64,000 nucleotides of DNA. Source: Clostridia bacterium. GTDB taxonomy: Bacteria; Bacillota; Clostridia; Oscillospirales; Acutalibacteraceae. Made by a program: the position numbers and the translations under genes. Every line of letters starts with the position of its first letter. Position 1 is the stretch's first letter. Shown piece by piece: positions 53,410-62,783 of the stretch. The stretch is from assembly GCA_017416765.1 (NCBI GenBank), contig JAFQBE010000024.1, positions 1-64,000 of the forward strand. Direction: 5' to 3'. Below the pieces are notes generated by a model that worked only from the letters and a program-made list of their open reading frames with translations, did no database searches and had not been told where the DNA came from.

Positions 53410-54104
53410 TATCTTCTCCGTGAATTAAATCGAAGCACAAGCCTTAAAAGCTGTGCAAGTGAAACGAGCAAAGCAGTAACATATGTCATAGCTGCAGCAG
53501 TAAGAACTTTTTTTGCACCGCCGATTTCTTCTTCACCAAGCATATTGGTTTCATCAATAACTGCCAAAGCGCGCTTGCTTGCATTGAGTTCAACAGGAAG
53601 CGTTACAAGCTGAAAAACAGCAACAAGTGCATAAAGCAGCAGACCTATTGAAACAAGCGGTTCAAAGCCCATAAAATATCCGAGAATTGCAAGCGGTATG
53701 CCAAGACGGGAACCAATATTGCAAACAGGAAGAATAGCATTTCTGACTTTAATGGGTAAATAACCTTTTGCGTGCTGTGCTGCATGACCTGCTTCATGGC
53801 AGGCAACGCCTATAGCAGCAACACTGGAGCTGTTAAAAACACCGTCAGAAAGACGGATTACATTACTTCTCGGGTCAAAATGGTCAGACAGTCTGCCCGA
53901 AGGTGAATGTTCAATTCTGACATCAGTAATACCGTAATGGTAAAGCACCCTTGCCGCAGCCTGTTCACCTGTAAGTCCCCTTGCAGAAAAAACCTTTGAC
54001 TGTTTATTGAAGGTTGATTTTACCATTGCCTGTGCGACAATTGAAAGAATCAGCATAGGTACTACCAATAAAATATAATATCTGTCATAATAAAGCCAAC
54101 CCAT
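53409..54104 (-). CDS. YugP-type membrane zinc metallopeptidase
   Basis: A 231-residue membrane-bound protease-like protein. It has an N-terminal helix (about 9-28), the zinc motif GVACHEAGHAAQHAKGY (HEAGH) near residue 106, hydrophobic helices in the second half, and a conserved ASKRALAVIDE segment that carries the third ligand region in this family. Members are widespread in clostridia near fmt/rsmB, but substrates are unknown. It is placed between fmt and rsmB, where Bacillus has no such gene. Confidence 0.9.
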   Translation of the reverse strand: MGWLYYDRYYILLVVPMLILSIVAQAMVKSTFNKQSKVFSARGLTGEQAAARVLYHYGITDVRIEHSPSGRLSDHFDPRSNVIRLSDGVFNSSSVAAIGVACHEAGHAAQHAKGYLPIKVRNAILPVCNIGSRLGIPLAILGYFMGFEPLVSIGLLLYALVAVFQLVTLPVELNASKRALAVIDETNMLGEEEIGGAKKVLTAAAMTYVTALLVSLAQLLRLVLRFNSRRR

Positions 54105-54126
54105 AATTTACTCCTTCTTTCTTAAA

Positions 54127-55062
54127 TTATTTGAGAATTGTTCCTTTTTCAATTTTAAATCCTCGCAGGAAATCTGCGGAAGAAAGCTTATTTTTTCCTT
54201 GTGCCTGAAGCTGTGTAATAACAACGGATTTACCGTCACCGCAGCAAACTTCAAGCTGTTTTTCTGCGTTTACAACCTCACCTGCCGCTTTGCCGCAGGC
54301 ATTACCCATTCGGGAGCCGAAAAGTTTAACGGGTTTTCCGTTTATCTCGGTTGTGGCAACAGGCCAGGGTTCAAGACCGCGTATGTGATTATGAACTTCT
54401 AAAGCGGATTTAGACCAATCTACGGGTGAAATTGATTTATTGAGCATTGATGCATAGGTAGCTTTGGAATCATCTTGCTTTACGGGATTCAGTTCACCTT
54501 TTAACATTGCATCAATTGTTTCCAAAAGAACTTCGGCACCGAGTACTTTAAGTCGGTCAAAAAGCTCACCCGAGGTTTCATTTTCGCCGATTTCCGTTTC
54601 TTTGACAAGCAATATATCGCCTGTATCAAGCCCTGCATCAAGTTGCATAGTGGTTACACCTGTAACCTTTTCGCCGTTTATAACCGCCCACTGTATGGGA
54701 GCAGCACCGCGGAGTTTCGGCAGAATTGAACCGTGAACATTGACACATCCGTATTGCGGAATATCAAGTATTTCCTGCGGGATAAGCTTACCGTAGGCAA
54801 CAACAACAATTAAATCGGGGTTAAGCTCCTTTAAAAGCCGGGTTGATGCTCCGTCCTTTAAAGTAGCGGGCTGATAAACGGGTATACCGTATTTTTCTGC
54901 GCAAACTTTAACTTCTGGCGGCGTCATAATCTGTTTTCTGCCCTGCGGTTTATCCGGCTGTGAAAAAACAGCAACAACATCATGTGTACTGTTGAAAAGT
55001 GCCTCAAGGCAATCAACAGCAAAATCGGGTGTACCCATAAAAACAATACGCATACTGTTCAC
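54127..55062 (-). CDS. fmt: Methionyl-tRNA formyltransferase
   Basis: Formylates initiator Met-tRNA using 10-formyl-tetrahydrofolate. The 311-residue protein has RIVFMGTPDFAVDCLEAL at the start, the folate-site VVVAYGKLIPQEIL, the catalytic NVHGSILPKLRGAAPIQWAVINGE and MQLDAGLDTGDIL, and a C-terminal OB-like tRNA-binding domain. It lies 3 nt downstream of def, the enzyme that later removes the formyl group. Confidence 0.97.
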   Translation of the reverse strand: MNSMRIVFMGTPDFAVDCLEALFNSTHDVVAVFSQPDKPQGRKQIMTPPEVKVCAEKYGIPVYQPATLKDGASTRLLKELNPDLIVVVAYGKLIPQEILDIPQYGCVNVHGSILPKLRGAAPIQWAVINGEKVTGVTTMQLDAGLDTGDILLVKETEIGENETSGELFDRLKVLGAEVLLETIDAMLKGELNPVKQDDSKATYASMLNKSISPVDWSKSALEVHNHIRGLEPWPVATTEINGKPVKLFGSRMGNACGKAAGEVVNAEKQLEVCCGDGKSVVITQLQAQGKNKLSSADFLRGFKIEKGTILK

Positions 55063-55065
55063 CCC

Positions 55066-55524
55066 TTAATGATTCTGATTAGGTGAAAGTCTGTCAATAT
55101 AAAGTACACCGTCAAGATGGTCAAGCTCATGGCAGAAAGCCCTTGCCTTCAAGCCTTCGCCTGTGTAAAAATACCATTTACCCTCACGATTCTGTGCCTT
55201 TACCTTAACCTTCATCGGGCGCAGAGTAACTCCGCTTTCACCGGGCAGCGAAAGGCAGCCTTCAACTTCTTCCTGTGAACCTTCGCGCTCAATAATTTCA
55301 GGGTTGATAAGCTCCATAAGTCCGTCACCGCAATCAATTACTACAACACGGCGAAGCACACCGACCTGAACTGCTGCAAGACCTACACCTTCTGCCTTAT
55401 ACATAGTCTGAATCATATCGTCAAGCAAAGTTGCAAGCCTGTCATCAAACACTTCAACCGGTCTGCTTTTTTTTCGCAGGAGCGGATTATCTTTTTTTAT
55501 TATATTTCGAATAGCCATTTTCAA
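55066..55524 (-). CDS. def: Peptide deformylase
   Basis: Removes the formyl group from new proteins with an Fe2+/Zn2+ centre. The 152-residue protein has the three family motifs in order: [19 protein letters not shown] (Cys ligand) and [15 protein letters not shown] (HExxH ligands and catalytic Glu). It lies between priA and fmt, the usual arrangement. Confidence 0.97.
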   Translation of the reverse strand: MKMAIRNIIKKDNPLLRKKSRPVEVFDDRLATLLDDMIQTMYKAEGVGLAAVQVGVLRRVVVIDCGDGLMELINPEIIEREGSQEEVEGCLSLPGESGVTLRPMKVKVKAQNREGKWYFYTGEGLKARAFCHELDHLDGVLYIDRLSPNQNH

Positions 55525-55535
55525 GACCGCCTTAA

Positions 55536-57977
55536 TTATAGTATGCTCTCGGGATTTATATCCGCGAAAACTGAAACATCGCTAAATTTTGTATTTTTTC
55601 CGAATTCTGTCAAAAGTGTTGAAATCATTTTTCTGAATTCGGATGAATTTTTGCATTTGATTATCATTCTGTATCTGTATTTATTGCTGATTTTTGCTAT
55701 ACGAGGTTGCATTGGACCAAGAACAATCAGTTTTTGATTTGTATATTCATTAGCAGCAAGCTCTTTAAATGAATTGAAAAACATCTTTGCCGCAAGACGG
55801 GTTTTATTTTCGTCCGTTCCCGAAAAACCTATTACGCACAAATCACAAAACGGCGGATAAGTCAGCATTTTGCGAAGTGAAATTTCCGTTTCATAAAAAG
55901 CATCGTAATCCTGCTTTGCGGCAAGGCATATAATTTCATTCTCAGGTGTCAATGTCTGAATGATTGCTCTGCCCTCGTTTTTTCCTCTTCCTGCTCTGCC
56001 GACAACCTGGGTAAGCAACGAAAAAGTGCGCTCAAGTGAACGGAAATCGTCATTATAAAGCTGTTGGTCAACAGAAACAACACCAACAAGCGTTACATTT
56101 TCAAAGTCAATGCCCTTGGCAACCATTTGTGTACCAAGAAGAATATCGTATTCACCTGCGGCAAAGGCACTGAGCGCTTGCTCGTGAGAATTTTTACGCA
56201 TTGTGGTATCTTGATCCATACGCAGAATACGCGCTGACGGGAATAGAGAAGATATTTCATCCTCAATCATCTGTGTACCGAAGCCTGAATAGCGTATTTC
56301 TTTTTTGCCGCATTCGGGACAACTTTCCGTAAGCGGTTGAGAATAGCCGCAGTAATGGCACATCAGCCTGCCGTTTGCGTGATGATATGTTAACGAAATA
56401 CTGCAATTCGGACACGATACGACAGTTTTACACGACTTACAAGCTGCAAAAGTATTATAACCCCTGCGATTAATAAGCAGAATTGCCTGTTTTTTCTGCT
56501 TAAGCGTTTCGTCAAGTGCAACAGCAAGCTGTGAGCTTATATTATTATCAATATCCCCTGCCATATCAACAGTAATTACCTGCGGCAGAGTTGCACCTGC
56601 ATAACGGTTTTTTAGCTTATTCAATGAATATATGCCGTTTTTTGCGCGAGCAAAGCTTTCAATATCGGGTGTAGCTGAACCGAGAACAAGCAAAGCTTTA
56701 TTTTCCTCGCAGCGAAAACGGGCAACTTCTTTTGCGTTATAGCGCGGTGACTGCTCGGATTTATAGGTATGCTCCTGCTCTTCATCAATAATAATCAGCC
56801 CAAGATTCTTAACAGGTGCAAAAACTGCAGAACGCGTACCTATAACAACGCTGACTTCGCCGCGGTTTACACGCTTCCATTCATCCATTCTTTCACCTAA
56901 AGAGAGTGCGGAATGGAACACAGCAATTTTATCGCCGAAATATGAGCAGAAGCGTTCAATTATCTGCGGTGTGAGCGAAATTTCAGGCACCATCATAATA
57001 GCTGATTTGCCTTCTTCAAGCATTTTTTCAATAAGTTTGATATAAACCTGTGTTTTGCCGCTGCCTGTTACACCGTATAGCAAAGAAACGGTTTTTTCGC
57101 CCTTTTTTGCTTGAGAAACAAGCGCATCAAAAGCTGCCTGCTGTTCATTGTTTAATACTATTTCAGCTTTATTTTTGCTTTTTTTACCTTCAATCGGACT
57201 GCGGTAAATTTCATTTTCAAAGCGTTCAAGTATACCCTTTTGTTCAAGCGTTTTAATAACAGCATTGGTAACACCAGTAAAATAGCAAATCTCTTTAAGT
57301 GTTGCGCCGCCGTTACTTTCAAGGAAATCACAAACAGAAGCCTGCTTTTTGGTAAGGCTTACCCTGCGTTTTTCAAGCTCATCGCCTTGAATACAAAGCC
57401 TGTACATATTCTGCGTTTTGTCTTCAAGCGTGCGCTTGGCATCAATATTGCGTATTAGCGCACCTTTTTTATACATTCGGTCAAGAATATTGCTGTCCGA
57501 TTTAAAGCCAAAGGCAGACAAAAGCTTTGATTTTTCAACAAAGCGGCAGGTTTTAAGAAGTGAAAAATAAATATCCTTTTCATCATTAGGCAATTCTTCC
57601 GCACTTTGTTCAAATTGCGGGTCAGCACCGTAAAGATGATTGATTTTAAGGTTAATGCCTGCGGGCAAAATACACTTAAACGCATCAAAATAAGTGCAAA
57701 AAGTCCTGTCTTTAAGCCAGAAAACAAGCTTTAACAAATCATCGCTCAATAAGGGAGCTTCGTCTTTTATTTCGCTTATGCTTTTTAATTTCGCCTTCGG
57801 ATTATCAGTATTAATACGCAGAATAACACCCTGACGCTTCGAATTTGAATTACCGAAAGGTACAAGTACTCTGACCCCTAAAGCAGCTTTTTCTGCCATA
57901 GAAGCGGGTACACTGTAATCATAAAGTTTATCGAAATGGTACGCTGTATTTTCAAGCGCAACTCCGACAGTAATCAT
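55536..57977 (-). CDS. priA: Primosomal replication protein PriA
   Basis: A DEAH-type superfamily 2 helicase that restarts stalled forks by reloading the primosome. The 813-residue protein has the N-terminal 3'-DNA-binding domain ([23 protein letters not shown]), Walker [30 protein letters not shown], a zinc-binding insert with paired cysteines ([23 protein letters not shown]) and helicase motifs [13 protein letters not shown] and QVVGRAGRG. Its position after rpoZ matches other Firmicutes, but coaBC, which normally lies between, is absent. Confidence 0.97.
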   Translation of the reverse strand: MITVGVALENTAYHFDKLYDYSVPASMAEKAALGVRVLVPFGNSNSKRQGVILRINTDNPKAKLKSISEIKDEAPLLSDDLLKLVFWLKDRTFCTYFDAFKCILPAGINLKINHLYGADPQFEQSAEELPNDEKDIYFSLLKTCRFVEKSKLLSAFGFKSDSNILDRMYKKGALIRNIDAKRTLEDKTQNMYRLCIQGDELEKRRVSLTKKQASVCDFLESNGGATLKEICYFTGVTNAVIKTLEQKGILERFENEIYRSPIEGKKSKNKAEIVLNNEQQAAFDALVSQAKKGEKTVSLLYGVTGSGKTQVYIKLIEKMLEEGKSAIMMVPEISLTPQIIERFCSYFGDKIAVFHSALSLGERMDEWKRVNRGEVSVVIGTRSAVFAPVKNLGLIIIDEEQEHTYKSEQSPRYNAKEVARFRCEENKALLVLGSATPDIESFARAKNGIYSLNKLKNRYAGATLPQVITVDMAGDIDNNISSQLAVALDETLKQKKQAILLINRRGYNTFAACKSCKTVVSCPNCSISLTYHHANGRLMCHYCGYSQPLTESCPECGKKEIRYSGFGTQMIEDEISSLFPSARILRMDQDTTMRKNSHEQALSAFAAGEYDILLGTQMVAKGIDFENVTLVGVVSVDQQLYNDDFRSLERTFSLLTQVVGRAGRGKNEGRAIIQTLTPENEIICLAAKQDYDAFYETEISLRKMLTYPPFCDLCVIGFSGTDENKTRLAAKMFFNSFKELAANEYTNQKLIVLGPMQPRIAKISNKYRYRMIIKCKNSSEFRKMISTLLTEFGKNTKFSDVSVFADINPESIL

Positions 57978-57985
57978 AGCTTCAA

Positions 57986-58219
57986 TCAGATATTTCTGAT
58001 TTCTTCGGGTTCAACAAGCACATAATCGCCGTTGATAAACTCATTAAGAGCAAGGCTTACAGGTTTTTCGATTATTGATTCACCTGCTGCATCAGCCTCT
58101 TCGGAAATTTCGCGTGCACGCTTTGCTGTAGCGATTACAAGTGAATAACGGCTTGTGTGGCCTTTAAGTACACCGCTGAGATCGGGATTAAACTTCATTT
58201 CAATTCTTTTTTCGGACAT
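57986..58219 (-). CDS. rpoZ: RNA polymerase omega subunit
   Basis: A 77-residue subunit that helps beta-prime fold and assemble. It has SRYSLVIATAKRAREISEEADA with the conserved arginine/alanine helix, then KPVSLALNEFINGDYVLV, as in clostridial omega. It is immediately downstream of gmk (1 nt), the canonical arrangement. Confidence 0.94.
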   Translation of the reverse strand: MSEKRIEMKFNPDLSGVLKGHTSRYSLVIATAKRAREISEEADAAGESIIEKPVSLALNEFINGDYVLVEPEEIRNI

Positions 58220-58220
58220 T

Positions 58221-58802
58221 TTATTCAGTCTCCTTTATATTTTTTACTGTTTGATATAATTCTTCGGCTGCACGCTCAAGAACATCGTTGACTATCCTGT
58301 AATCAAAATCGCTGCTCTTTGCTATTTCAAGCGGTGCAAGCGCAATACGCTTTTCAATGGTTTCGGGTGAATCGGTCTTTCTGTTGCGCAAACGCCTTTC
58401 AAGCTCTTCAAGAGAGGGCGGCAAAATAAAAATACTCACCGCATCGGGACGCTTTTTGCGGACCTTTTCCGCACCCTGAACTTCAATTTCAAGAAATACC
58501 GTTTTACCTTCATTAAGCCATTGCTCAACGGGGTCTTTCGGTGTTCCGTAATAGTTTCCGTTATATTCGGCAAATTCAATAAGCTTGTCCTGCGAAATCA
58601 GTTCTTCAAAATAATCACGCGTTACAAAGTGGTAATCAACACCGTCTTTTTCTTCGTTTCGCGGTGAACGCGTTGTCATTGAACAGGAAAGAGCAAATTC
58701 GCCGTTTGTATCGCGGTCAAATAATTCACGGAGTAATGTATCCTTACCGCAGCCTGACGGTGCAGAAAAAATAATCAGCTTGCCGTGCTTATTGCTCATC
58801 AT
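58221..58802 (-). CDS. gmk: Guanylate kinase
   Basis: Phosphorylates GMP to GDP. The 193-residue protein has a P-loop [15 protein letters not shown], the GMP-binding [18 protein letters not shown], and the lid [22 protein letters not shown]. The open frame runs 18 codons further upstream through remA. GAGG is 9 nt from the ATG at 58802, with a second ATG directly after it; both start the natural MSNKHGK-type N terminus. The start overlaps the remA stop by 14 nt. Confidence 0.95.
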   Translation of the reverse strand: MMSNKHGKLIIFSAPSGCGKDTLLRELFDRDTNGEFALSCSMTTRSPRNEEKDGVDYHFVTRDYFEELISQDKLIEFAEYNGNYYGTPKDPVEQWLNEGKTVFLEIEVQGAEKVRKKRPDAVSIFILPPSLEELERRLRNRKTDSPETIEKRIALAPLEIAKSSDFDYRIVNDVLERAAEELYQTVKNIKETE

Positions 58803-59067
58803 TTTCACCGTCCTCTTCATCAAGTCCGTCATCATAATCATTAAGTCTGTTTGCAACAGTTTCCGACTGCAAATATGTCAATATAACATGATCGCTGTCA
58901 GTAATAATAACAGCCCTTGTTCTTCTGCCGTGGGTGGCATCAATGAGCATGCCACGCTCCTTACTGTCCTGAATGATGCGCTTAATCGGAGCAGATTCAG
59001 GACTGACAATTGCAACAAGACGGTTGGCATTGATTAGGTTGCCAAAACCGATATTGATAAGTTTCAT
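58789..59067 (-). CDS. remA: DNA-binding regulator RemA (DUF370)
   Basis: A 92-residue protein of the RemA family, which in B. subtilis binds DNA as an oligomeric ring and activates biofilm-matrix and osmoprotection genes. It has the family segments [52 protein letters not shown] and [10 protein letters not shown], followed by an acidic tail. Its position between yicC and gmk is conserved. Other RemA targets are not known here. Confidence 0.94.
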   Translation of the reverse strand: MKLINIGFGNLINANRLVAIVSPESAPIKRIIQDSKERGMLIDATHGRRTRAVIITDSDHVILTYLQSETVANRLNDYDDGLDEEDGENDEQ

Positions 59068-59087
59068 ACAATATACATCCTTAAAAT

Positions 59088-59969
59088 TTATTCAATGTTC
59101 TGAATCTGTTCTCTAATTTTTTCAACTTCAGCCTTTATGTTAAGAACGCGCTTGGTAATATCAACATTCTGACACTTTGAGCCGATTGTGTTAGCTTCCC
59201 TGTTCATTTCCTGGGCAAGAAAATCAAGCTTTCTGCCAACAGGTTCTTCACTTTCAAGTAAAGTGTGAAGCTGGTCAATATGACTGCGAAGGCGAACGGT
59301 TTCTTCCGCAACGGCAATTTTATCGGCAAATATTGCGGCTTCTGTTAATAAACGCTGCTCATCAACATTTACATCACCAATAAGGTTTCTGATGCGTTCG
59401 AGAAGTTTATCGTTATATTCCTTAACCGTCTGCGGTGAGCGTTCTTCAATAAACTCTACATCGGAAATAATAACATCCGCGCGGGAAAGGACATCAGCCT
59501 TGAGCTTTTCACCTTCGGTTTCGCGCATTGAAATAAAGGAAGCTGCCGCTTCAAGCGCAACGGATTTTACTGCCTCCCATACAGCATCCTCATCAGCTGC
59601 CGCTTTGCGGACAACAAAAATATCGTTGCTGCACCTTGCAAGAGAAGAAACAGTAAAGTCTTCCTTCAACCCATATCTTTCAGCAAGCTCTTTGAGAGCG
59701 TTATAATAGCCGCCTGCAAGTGAATGGTTTACTTCAACAATACAGTCATCCGTATCAAGTGCGCTTATCATAACATAGCACTCAACCTTACCGCGGGAAA
59801 TAACACTCTGAAAAAGTGATTTCAGCTTATCATCAAGAAAGCCGTATGTTCTGGGGGTTTTGCAGTTAAATTCAAAGCTTTTGTGGTTCACGCTTTTAAG
59901 CTCAACAGATATTGTCATTCCGTCAATCTCTTTTTGTGACCTGCCAAAGCCTGTCATGCTTTTAATCAT
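59088..59969 (-). CDS. yicC: YicC/YloC-family endoribonuclease
   Basis: A 293-residue protein of the YicC family, shown in relatives to be an endoribonuclease acting on small RNAs or mRNAs. It starts [16 protein letters not shown] with the invariant SMTGFGR, and has [18 protein letters not shown] and the C-terminal [20 protein letters not shown]. It leads the cluster toward spoVM, with a possible promoter at 60011-60040. Confidence 0.95.
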   Translation of the reverse strand: MIKSMTGFGRSQKEIDGMTISVELKSVNHKSFEFNCKTPRTYGFLDDKLKSLFQSVISRGKVECYVMISALDTDDCIVEVNHSLAGGYYNALKELAERYGLKEDFTVSSLARCSNDIFVVRKAAADEDAVWEAVKSVALEAAASFISMRETEGEKLKADVLSRADVIISDVEFIEERSPQTVKEYNDKLLERIRNLIGDVNVDEQRLLTEAAIFADKIAVAEETVRLRSHIDQLHTLLESEEPVGRKLDFLAQEMNREANTIGSKCQNVDITKRVLNIKAEVEKIREQIQNIE

Positions 59970-60010
59970 ATCAATTTAACTCCTTAACTATTAACAACAG
60001 TTTAATGAAT

Positions 60011-60040
60011 AATTTATCAAATATTTATATTACAAGTCAA
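60011..60040 (-). promoter_or_regulatory. Candidate promoter of the yicC-to-spoVM cluster
   Basis: On the minus strand TTGACT (60035-60040), 18-bp spacer, TAAATT (60011-60016), about 40 nt before the yicC start. Confidence 0.45.
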
Positions 60041-60063
60041 TCAAATGACATTATTTACCATTT

Positions 60064-60387
60064 TTAGTGATGACATCCGCAACAGCCTGTAAGCAAAAAC
60101 GGAATTTCGCCCCATAATTTACCTTCTTTTTCGGTAAACCCAAGGAGTTTAGCAACGCTTATAAATTCCTGCGGCTCATAAAAGCAGGTATATGCATCGC
60201 GGTTTGCCGCAGCAGACAAGGCACTTCGGATAAGTCCTTCTGCTGTTTCGTCATCATTAGCTTCTATAAATTTTAAATCTGCATGAGTTTTTTTATAAGT
60301 AAGAGTAACTCTGCCTGTTATTTCACCGCCTTCATAAGCGCGGTAAATTATAATATCGCCCTTGATATCAGGCTTAAATTCAATCAT
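60064..60387 (-). CDS. GNAT-like small protein with a Cys/His-rich C terminus
   Basis: A 107-residue protein that reads like a shortened GNAT acetyltransferase: strand-rich GDIIIYRAYEGGEITGRVTLTYKKTHADLKFIEAND, a helix AEGLIRSALSAAANRDAYTCFY, and LLGFTEKEGKLWGEIPFLLTG. The chain ends TGCCGCHH, an unusual metal-ligand-like tail. The acetyl-CoA P-loop (R/Q-x-x-G-x-G/A) is not evident, so catalysis is uncertain. The ATG at 60387, 8 nt after AAAGGGG, overlaps the rluB stop by 8 nt. It is the last gene of the dacF-rluB operon. Confidence 0.72.
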   Translation of the reverse strand: MIEFKPDIKGDIIIYRAYEGGEITGRVTLTYKKTHADLKFIEANDDETAEGLIRSALSAAANRDAYTCFYEPQEFISVAKLLGFTEKEGKLWGEIPFLLTGCCGCHH

Positions 60388-61123
60388 TTTCGCTTCCCCT
60401 TTCAGCGGCAAGCATGAGCTTTCTTACTTCTTCTTCTGTAAGCTCGCGCCATTTACCGGGAGCTAACATACCGAGTTTTACCGAACCGACTGCGGTTCTT
60501 TTGAGCCTTGCCACATCAATTCCGAGTTCTTCAAACATTCGCCTTATCTGGCGGTTTCTGCCTTCATAAAGTATAACCTCGCAAACAACTCTGCCCTCGG
60601 TTTTCTCGAGAACACGAAGTCCTGCAGGAGCAGTCATTCTCCCGTCAATTTCTATACCGTTATGGAATGCATTAATCTGTTCATCGGTAATCGAAGGACG
60701 GATAGTAACTCTGTAGGTTTTTGGAACATGACGGCGCGGATGGGTCATAGCATTAGAAAAAGCACCGTCGTTAGTCATAAGAAGCATACCTTCTGACTCC
60801 CTGTCAAGTCTGCCGACAGGGTAAATACGCATACCTACATCGCTTACAAGCTCTGCAACGCATTTTCTGCCCTGCTCGTCCTGCATGGTAGTAATATATC
60901 CTCTGGGTTTGTGAAGAAGGATATATTTCAGCTTTTTCTGCGCTTCTATTTTTTTGCCGTTTACGGATACTCTGTCTCTTTTAGGGTCAACCTTATCGCC
61001 TATTCTTGCGCGGTTGCCGTTAACCTTAACAAGTCCCTGCTCAATCATTTCTTCACATTTTCTGCGGGAAGCGATACCGTTATCCGCCATGTATTTCTGA
61101 AGTCTTACTTTATTATCGGGCAT
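60380..61123 (-). CDS. rluB: Pseudouridine synthase RluB/RsuA family
   Basis: Isomerises uridine to pseudouridine in rRNA (in relatives U2605 of 23S rRNA). The 247-residue protein has an S4 RNA-binding domain (RLQKYMADNGIASRRKCEEMI) and the catalytic domain with the Asp in PVGRLDRESEGMLLMTNDG and the family segment YEGRNRQIRRMFE. It lies 27 nt after the carboxypeptidase gene. RluB rather than RsuA is favoured by the Bacillus gene neighbourhood. Confidence 0.93.
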   Translation of the reverse strand: MPDNKVRLQKYMADNGIASRRKCEEMIEQGLVKVNGNRARIGDKVDPKRDRVSVNGKKIEAQKKLKYILLHKPRGYITTMQDEQGRKCVAELVSDVGMRIYPVGRLDRESEGMLLMTNDGAFSNAMTHPRRHVPKTYRVTIRPSITDEQINAFHNGIEIDGRMTAPAGLRVLEKTEGRVVCEVILYEGRNRQIRRMFEELGIDVARLKRTAVGSVKLGMLAPGKWRELTEEEVRKLMLAAERGSEND

Positions 61124-61150
61124 AGTTAATATAGGGCAGTCTTTTACTGC

Positions 61151-62296
61151 CTACCTTTCTCTGATACTGCTTAAAATTTTATTTAAAAAATCTGAAATAA
61201 ACTTCTTTATACGGTCTGTAATTTTTGGCTTTTCAAAAGTTTCTGCCGTAGTGGCAGTGACATTTTCATCTGCCGTAAGCTCAACAGTACATACCGTTTT
61301 ACCATTTAACACTATTTTTGCTTCGCCGAGAATTTCTCCCTTTTTAACAGGTGCAACCGTATAGGGCTTTAAACTTACTTGTGTTTCAAAGCCGTCAGCT
61401 GAACCAAGCGAAGAAAACTCCGCAGCATCTGCACTAACATTGACACTTGCTTTATTTCCGCCGAAAACATCAATACTGTATGAACCTATATCTATGCTTT
61501 TTTTACTGACCACAGAAAAGCCGTATTCAAGCAGGCTTTTATGGTCCTGCCAGTCATTCGGGGCATTGAGCGTAACGCATACAAGCCTTATTCCGTCGCG
61601 TTCTGCGGCAGAAACAAGGCAACGCCCGCTCTTTTTTGTAAAGCCGGTTTTTATACCGAACGCACCGTCAAAAGCCTTTAAAAGCTTATTGTGGTTAGAA
61701 AGCCAGCGTGCATAGGGTTCATTTCCGTAAAAAAGCTTTGCATTTGTTGAAGAACAAACCTGACAAAAATCGGGATTGTCAATCGCTTCGCAACCGAGCA
61801 AAGCCATATCATACGCTGTGGAATAATGGTTTTCGGCATCAAGACCTGAAGGCGTGACAAAATTAGTGTTTGTCATACCAATTTCAGCCGCTCTTTTGTT
61901 CATCATCTCTGCAAAATCTGCCACATTACCGCCGATTGAAATTGCAGCTGTATTTGCCGCATCGTTACCGGAAGCTAAAAGCATACCATAAACCAAATCG
62001 TGAAAGGTCACTTTATCGCCGGGCAAAAGCCCCATTGAAGTACCTTCAACAGCTACCATTTCATTACTTACAGTTATTACCCTTTCGGGATAGGCGCACT
62101 CAAGAGTGAGCAAAGCGGTCATAATTTTAGTGGTGCTTGCCATACCGCATTGCTCATGCTCGTTTTTGCCGTAAATCATTTCCCTTGTGTCCGCCACCAT
62201 GAGTGCAGCGCGTCTTGCCGAAACATCAGGTGCGGCAGCAACGGAAAACTGAAAGGATAACAAAAGAACAAAAAACACAGCTATTCTTTTAATCAC
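61151..62296 (-). CDS. Secreted D-alanyl-D-alanine carboxypeptidase (DacF-like)
   Basis: A low-molecular-weight penicillin-binding protein that removes the terminal D-Ala from peptidoglycan. The 381-residue protein has an N-terminal signal (about 3-22), the SxxK motif in MASTTKIMTALLTLE, the SGN motif in LLASGNDAAN, the KTG motif in GIKTGFTKKSGRCLV, and a C-terminal beta-rich domain ending in a basic amphipathic helix (ITDRIKKFISDFLNK) typical of membrane-associated PBP5/DacF enzymes. It lies downstream of ytfJ. DacF in Bacillus is a sporulation enzyme; whether that is so here is inferred only from context. Confidence 0.92.
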   Translation of the reverse strand: MIKRIAVFFVLLLSFQFSVAAAPDVSARRAALMVADTREMIYGKNEHEQCGMASTTKIMTALLTLECAYPERVITVSNEMVAVEGTSMGLLPGDKVTFHDLVYGMLLASGNDAANTAAISIGGNVADFAEMMNKRAAEIGMTNTNFVTPSGLDAENHYSTAYDMALLGCEAIDNPDFCQVCSSTNAKLFYGNEPYARWLSNHNKLLKAFDGAFGIKTGFTKKSGRCLVSAAERDGIRLVCVTLNAPNDWQDHKSLLEYGFSVVSKKSIDIGSYSIDVFGGNKASVNVSADAAEFSSLGSADGFETQVSLKPYTVAPVKKGEILGEAKIVLNGKTVCTVELTADENVTATTAETFEKPKITDRIKKFISDFLNKILSSIRER

Positions 62297-62369
62297 ACAA
62301 CCACCCGTATATTAATAATTAATAACATTATTAATACATATGCACGGTTGATTGAGTATTTGCTAAAAC

Positions 62370-62783
62370 TTAAAGTACAGTTTCAACTGCTGCAGCTTCA
62401 GCAGCCTTTACTTCCTTGTTCTTGTTGATAAGACCGTTAACGGTATCTACCATTTCGGGAACAAGGCTTACAAGTCTTTCAGCTGTGTTGTCACCGGACG
62501 GTACAGACTTGATTGTTACACTGCCGTTGTTGATAACAACAAACGCTACGGGAGTAATTGTAATGCCGGCACCGCCGCCGCCACCGAAAAGCTCTGCATT
62601 TGACTTTGACGGGAAATCTGAACCGCCTGAAGCAAAGCCGTAGGAAACCTTTGAAACGGGAATAATTGTAATGCCGTCTGCTGAAAATACAGGTTCACCT
62701 ACAATTGTCTTTACATCGACAAGGTCACGGATTTTTTCAATTGCTGTGCCGAGAATTCCTGCTGCTGACTGTTGTTCTTTCAT
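62370..62783 (-). CDS. ytfJ: GerW-family sporulation protein YtfJ
   Basis: A 137-residue protein of the YtfJ/GerW family, needed for normal spore germination in B. subtilis. It has IVGEPVFSADGITIIPVSKVSYGFASGG, the glycine-rich FGGGGGAGITITPVAFVVI, and a final helix. It overlaps DUF2953 by 4 nt (ATGA). Homologues also occur in Actinobacteria and non-sporulating bacteria, so it is supportive, not conclusive, of sporulation. Confidence 0.92.
   Translation of the reverse strand: MKEQQSAAGILGTAIEKIRDLVDVKTIVGEPVFSADGITIIPVSKVSYGFASGGSDFPSKSNAELFGGGGGAGITITPVAFVVINNGSVTIKSVPSGDNTAERLVSLVPEMVDTVNGLINKNKEVKAAEAAAVETVL

Noticed and set aside
62297-62369. Sigma-G-like promoter before the DacF-like gene
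   Set aside because: A GCATA and an AATTATTA can be found about 18 nt apart on the minus strand, but the -10 lacks the leading CAT and the region is so AT-rich that such matches are expected by chance.
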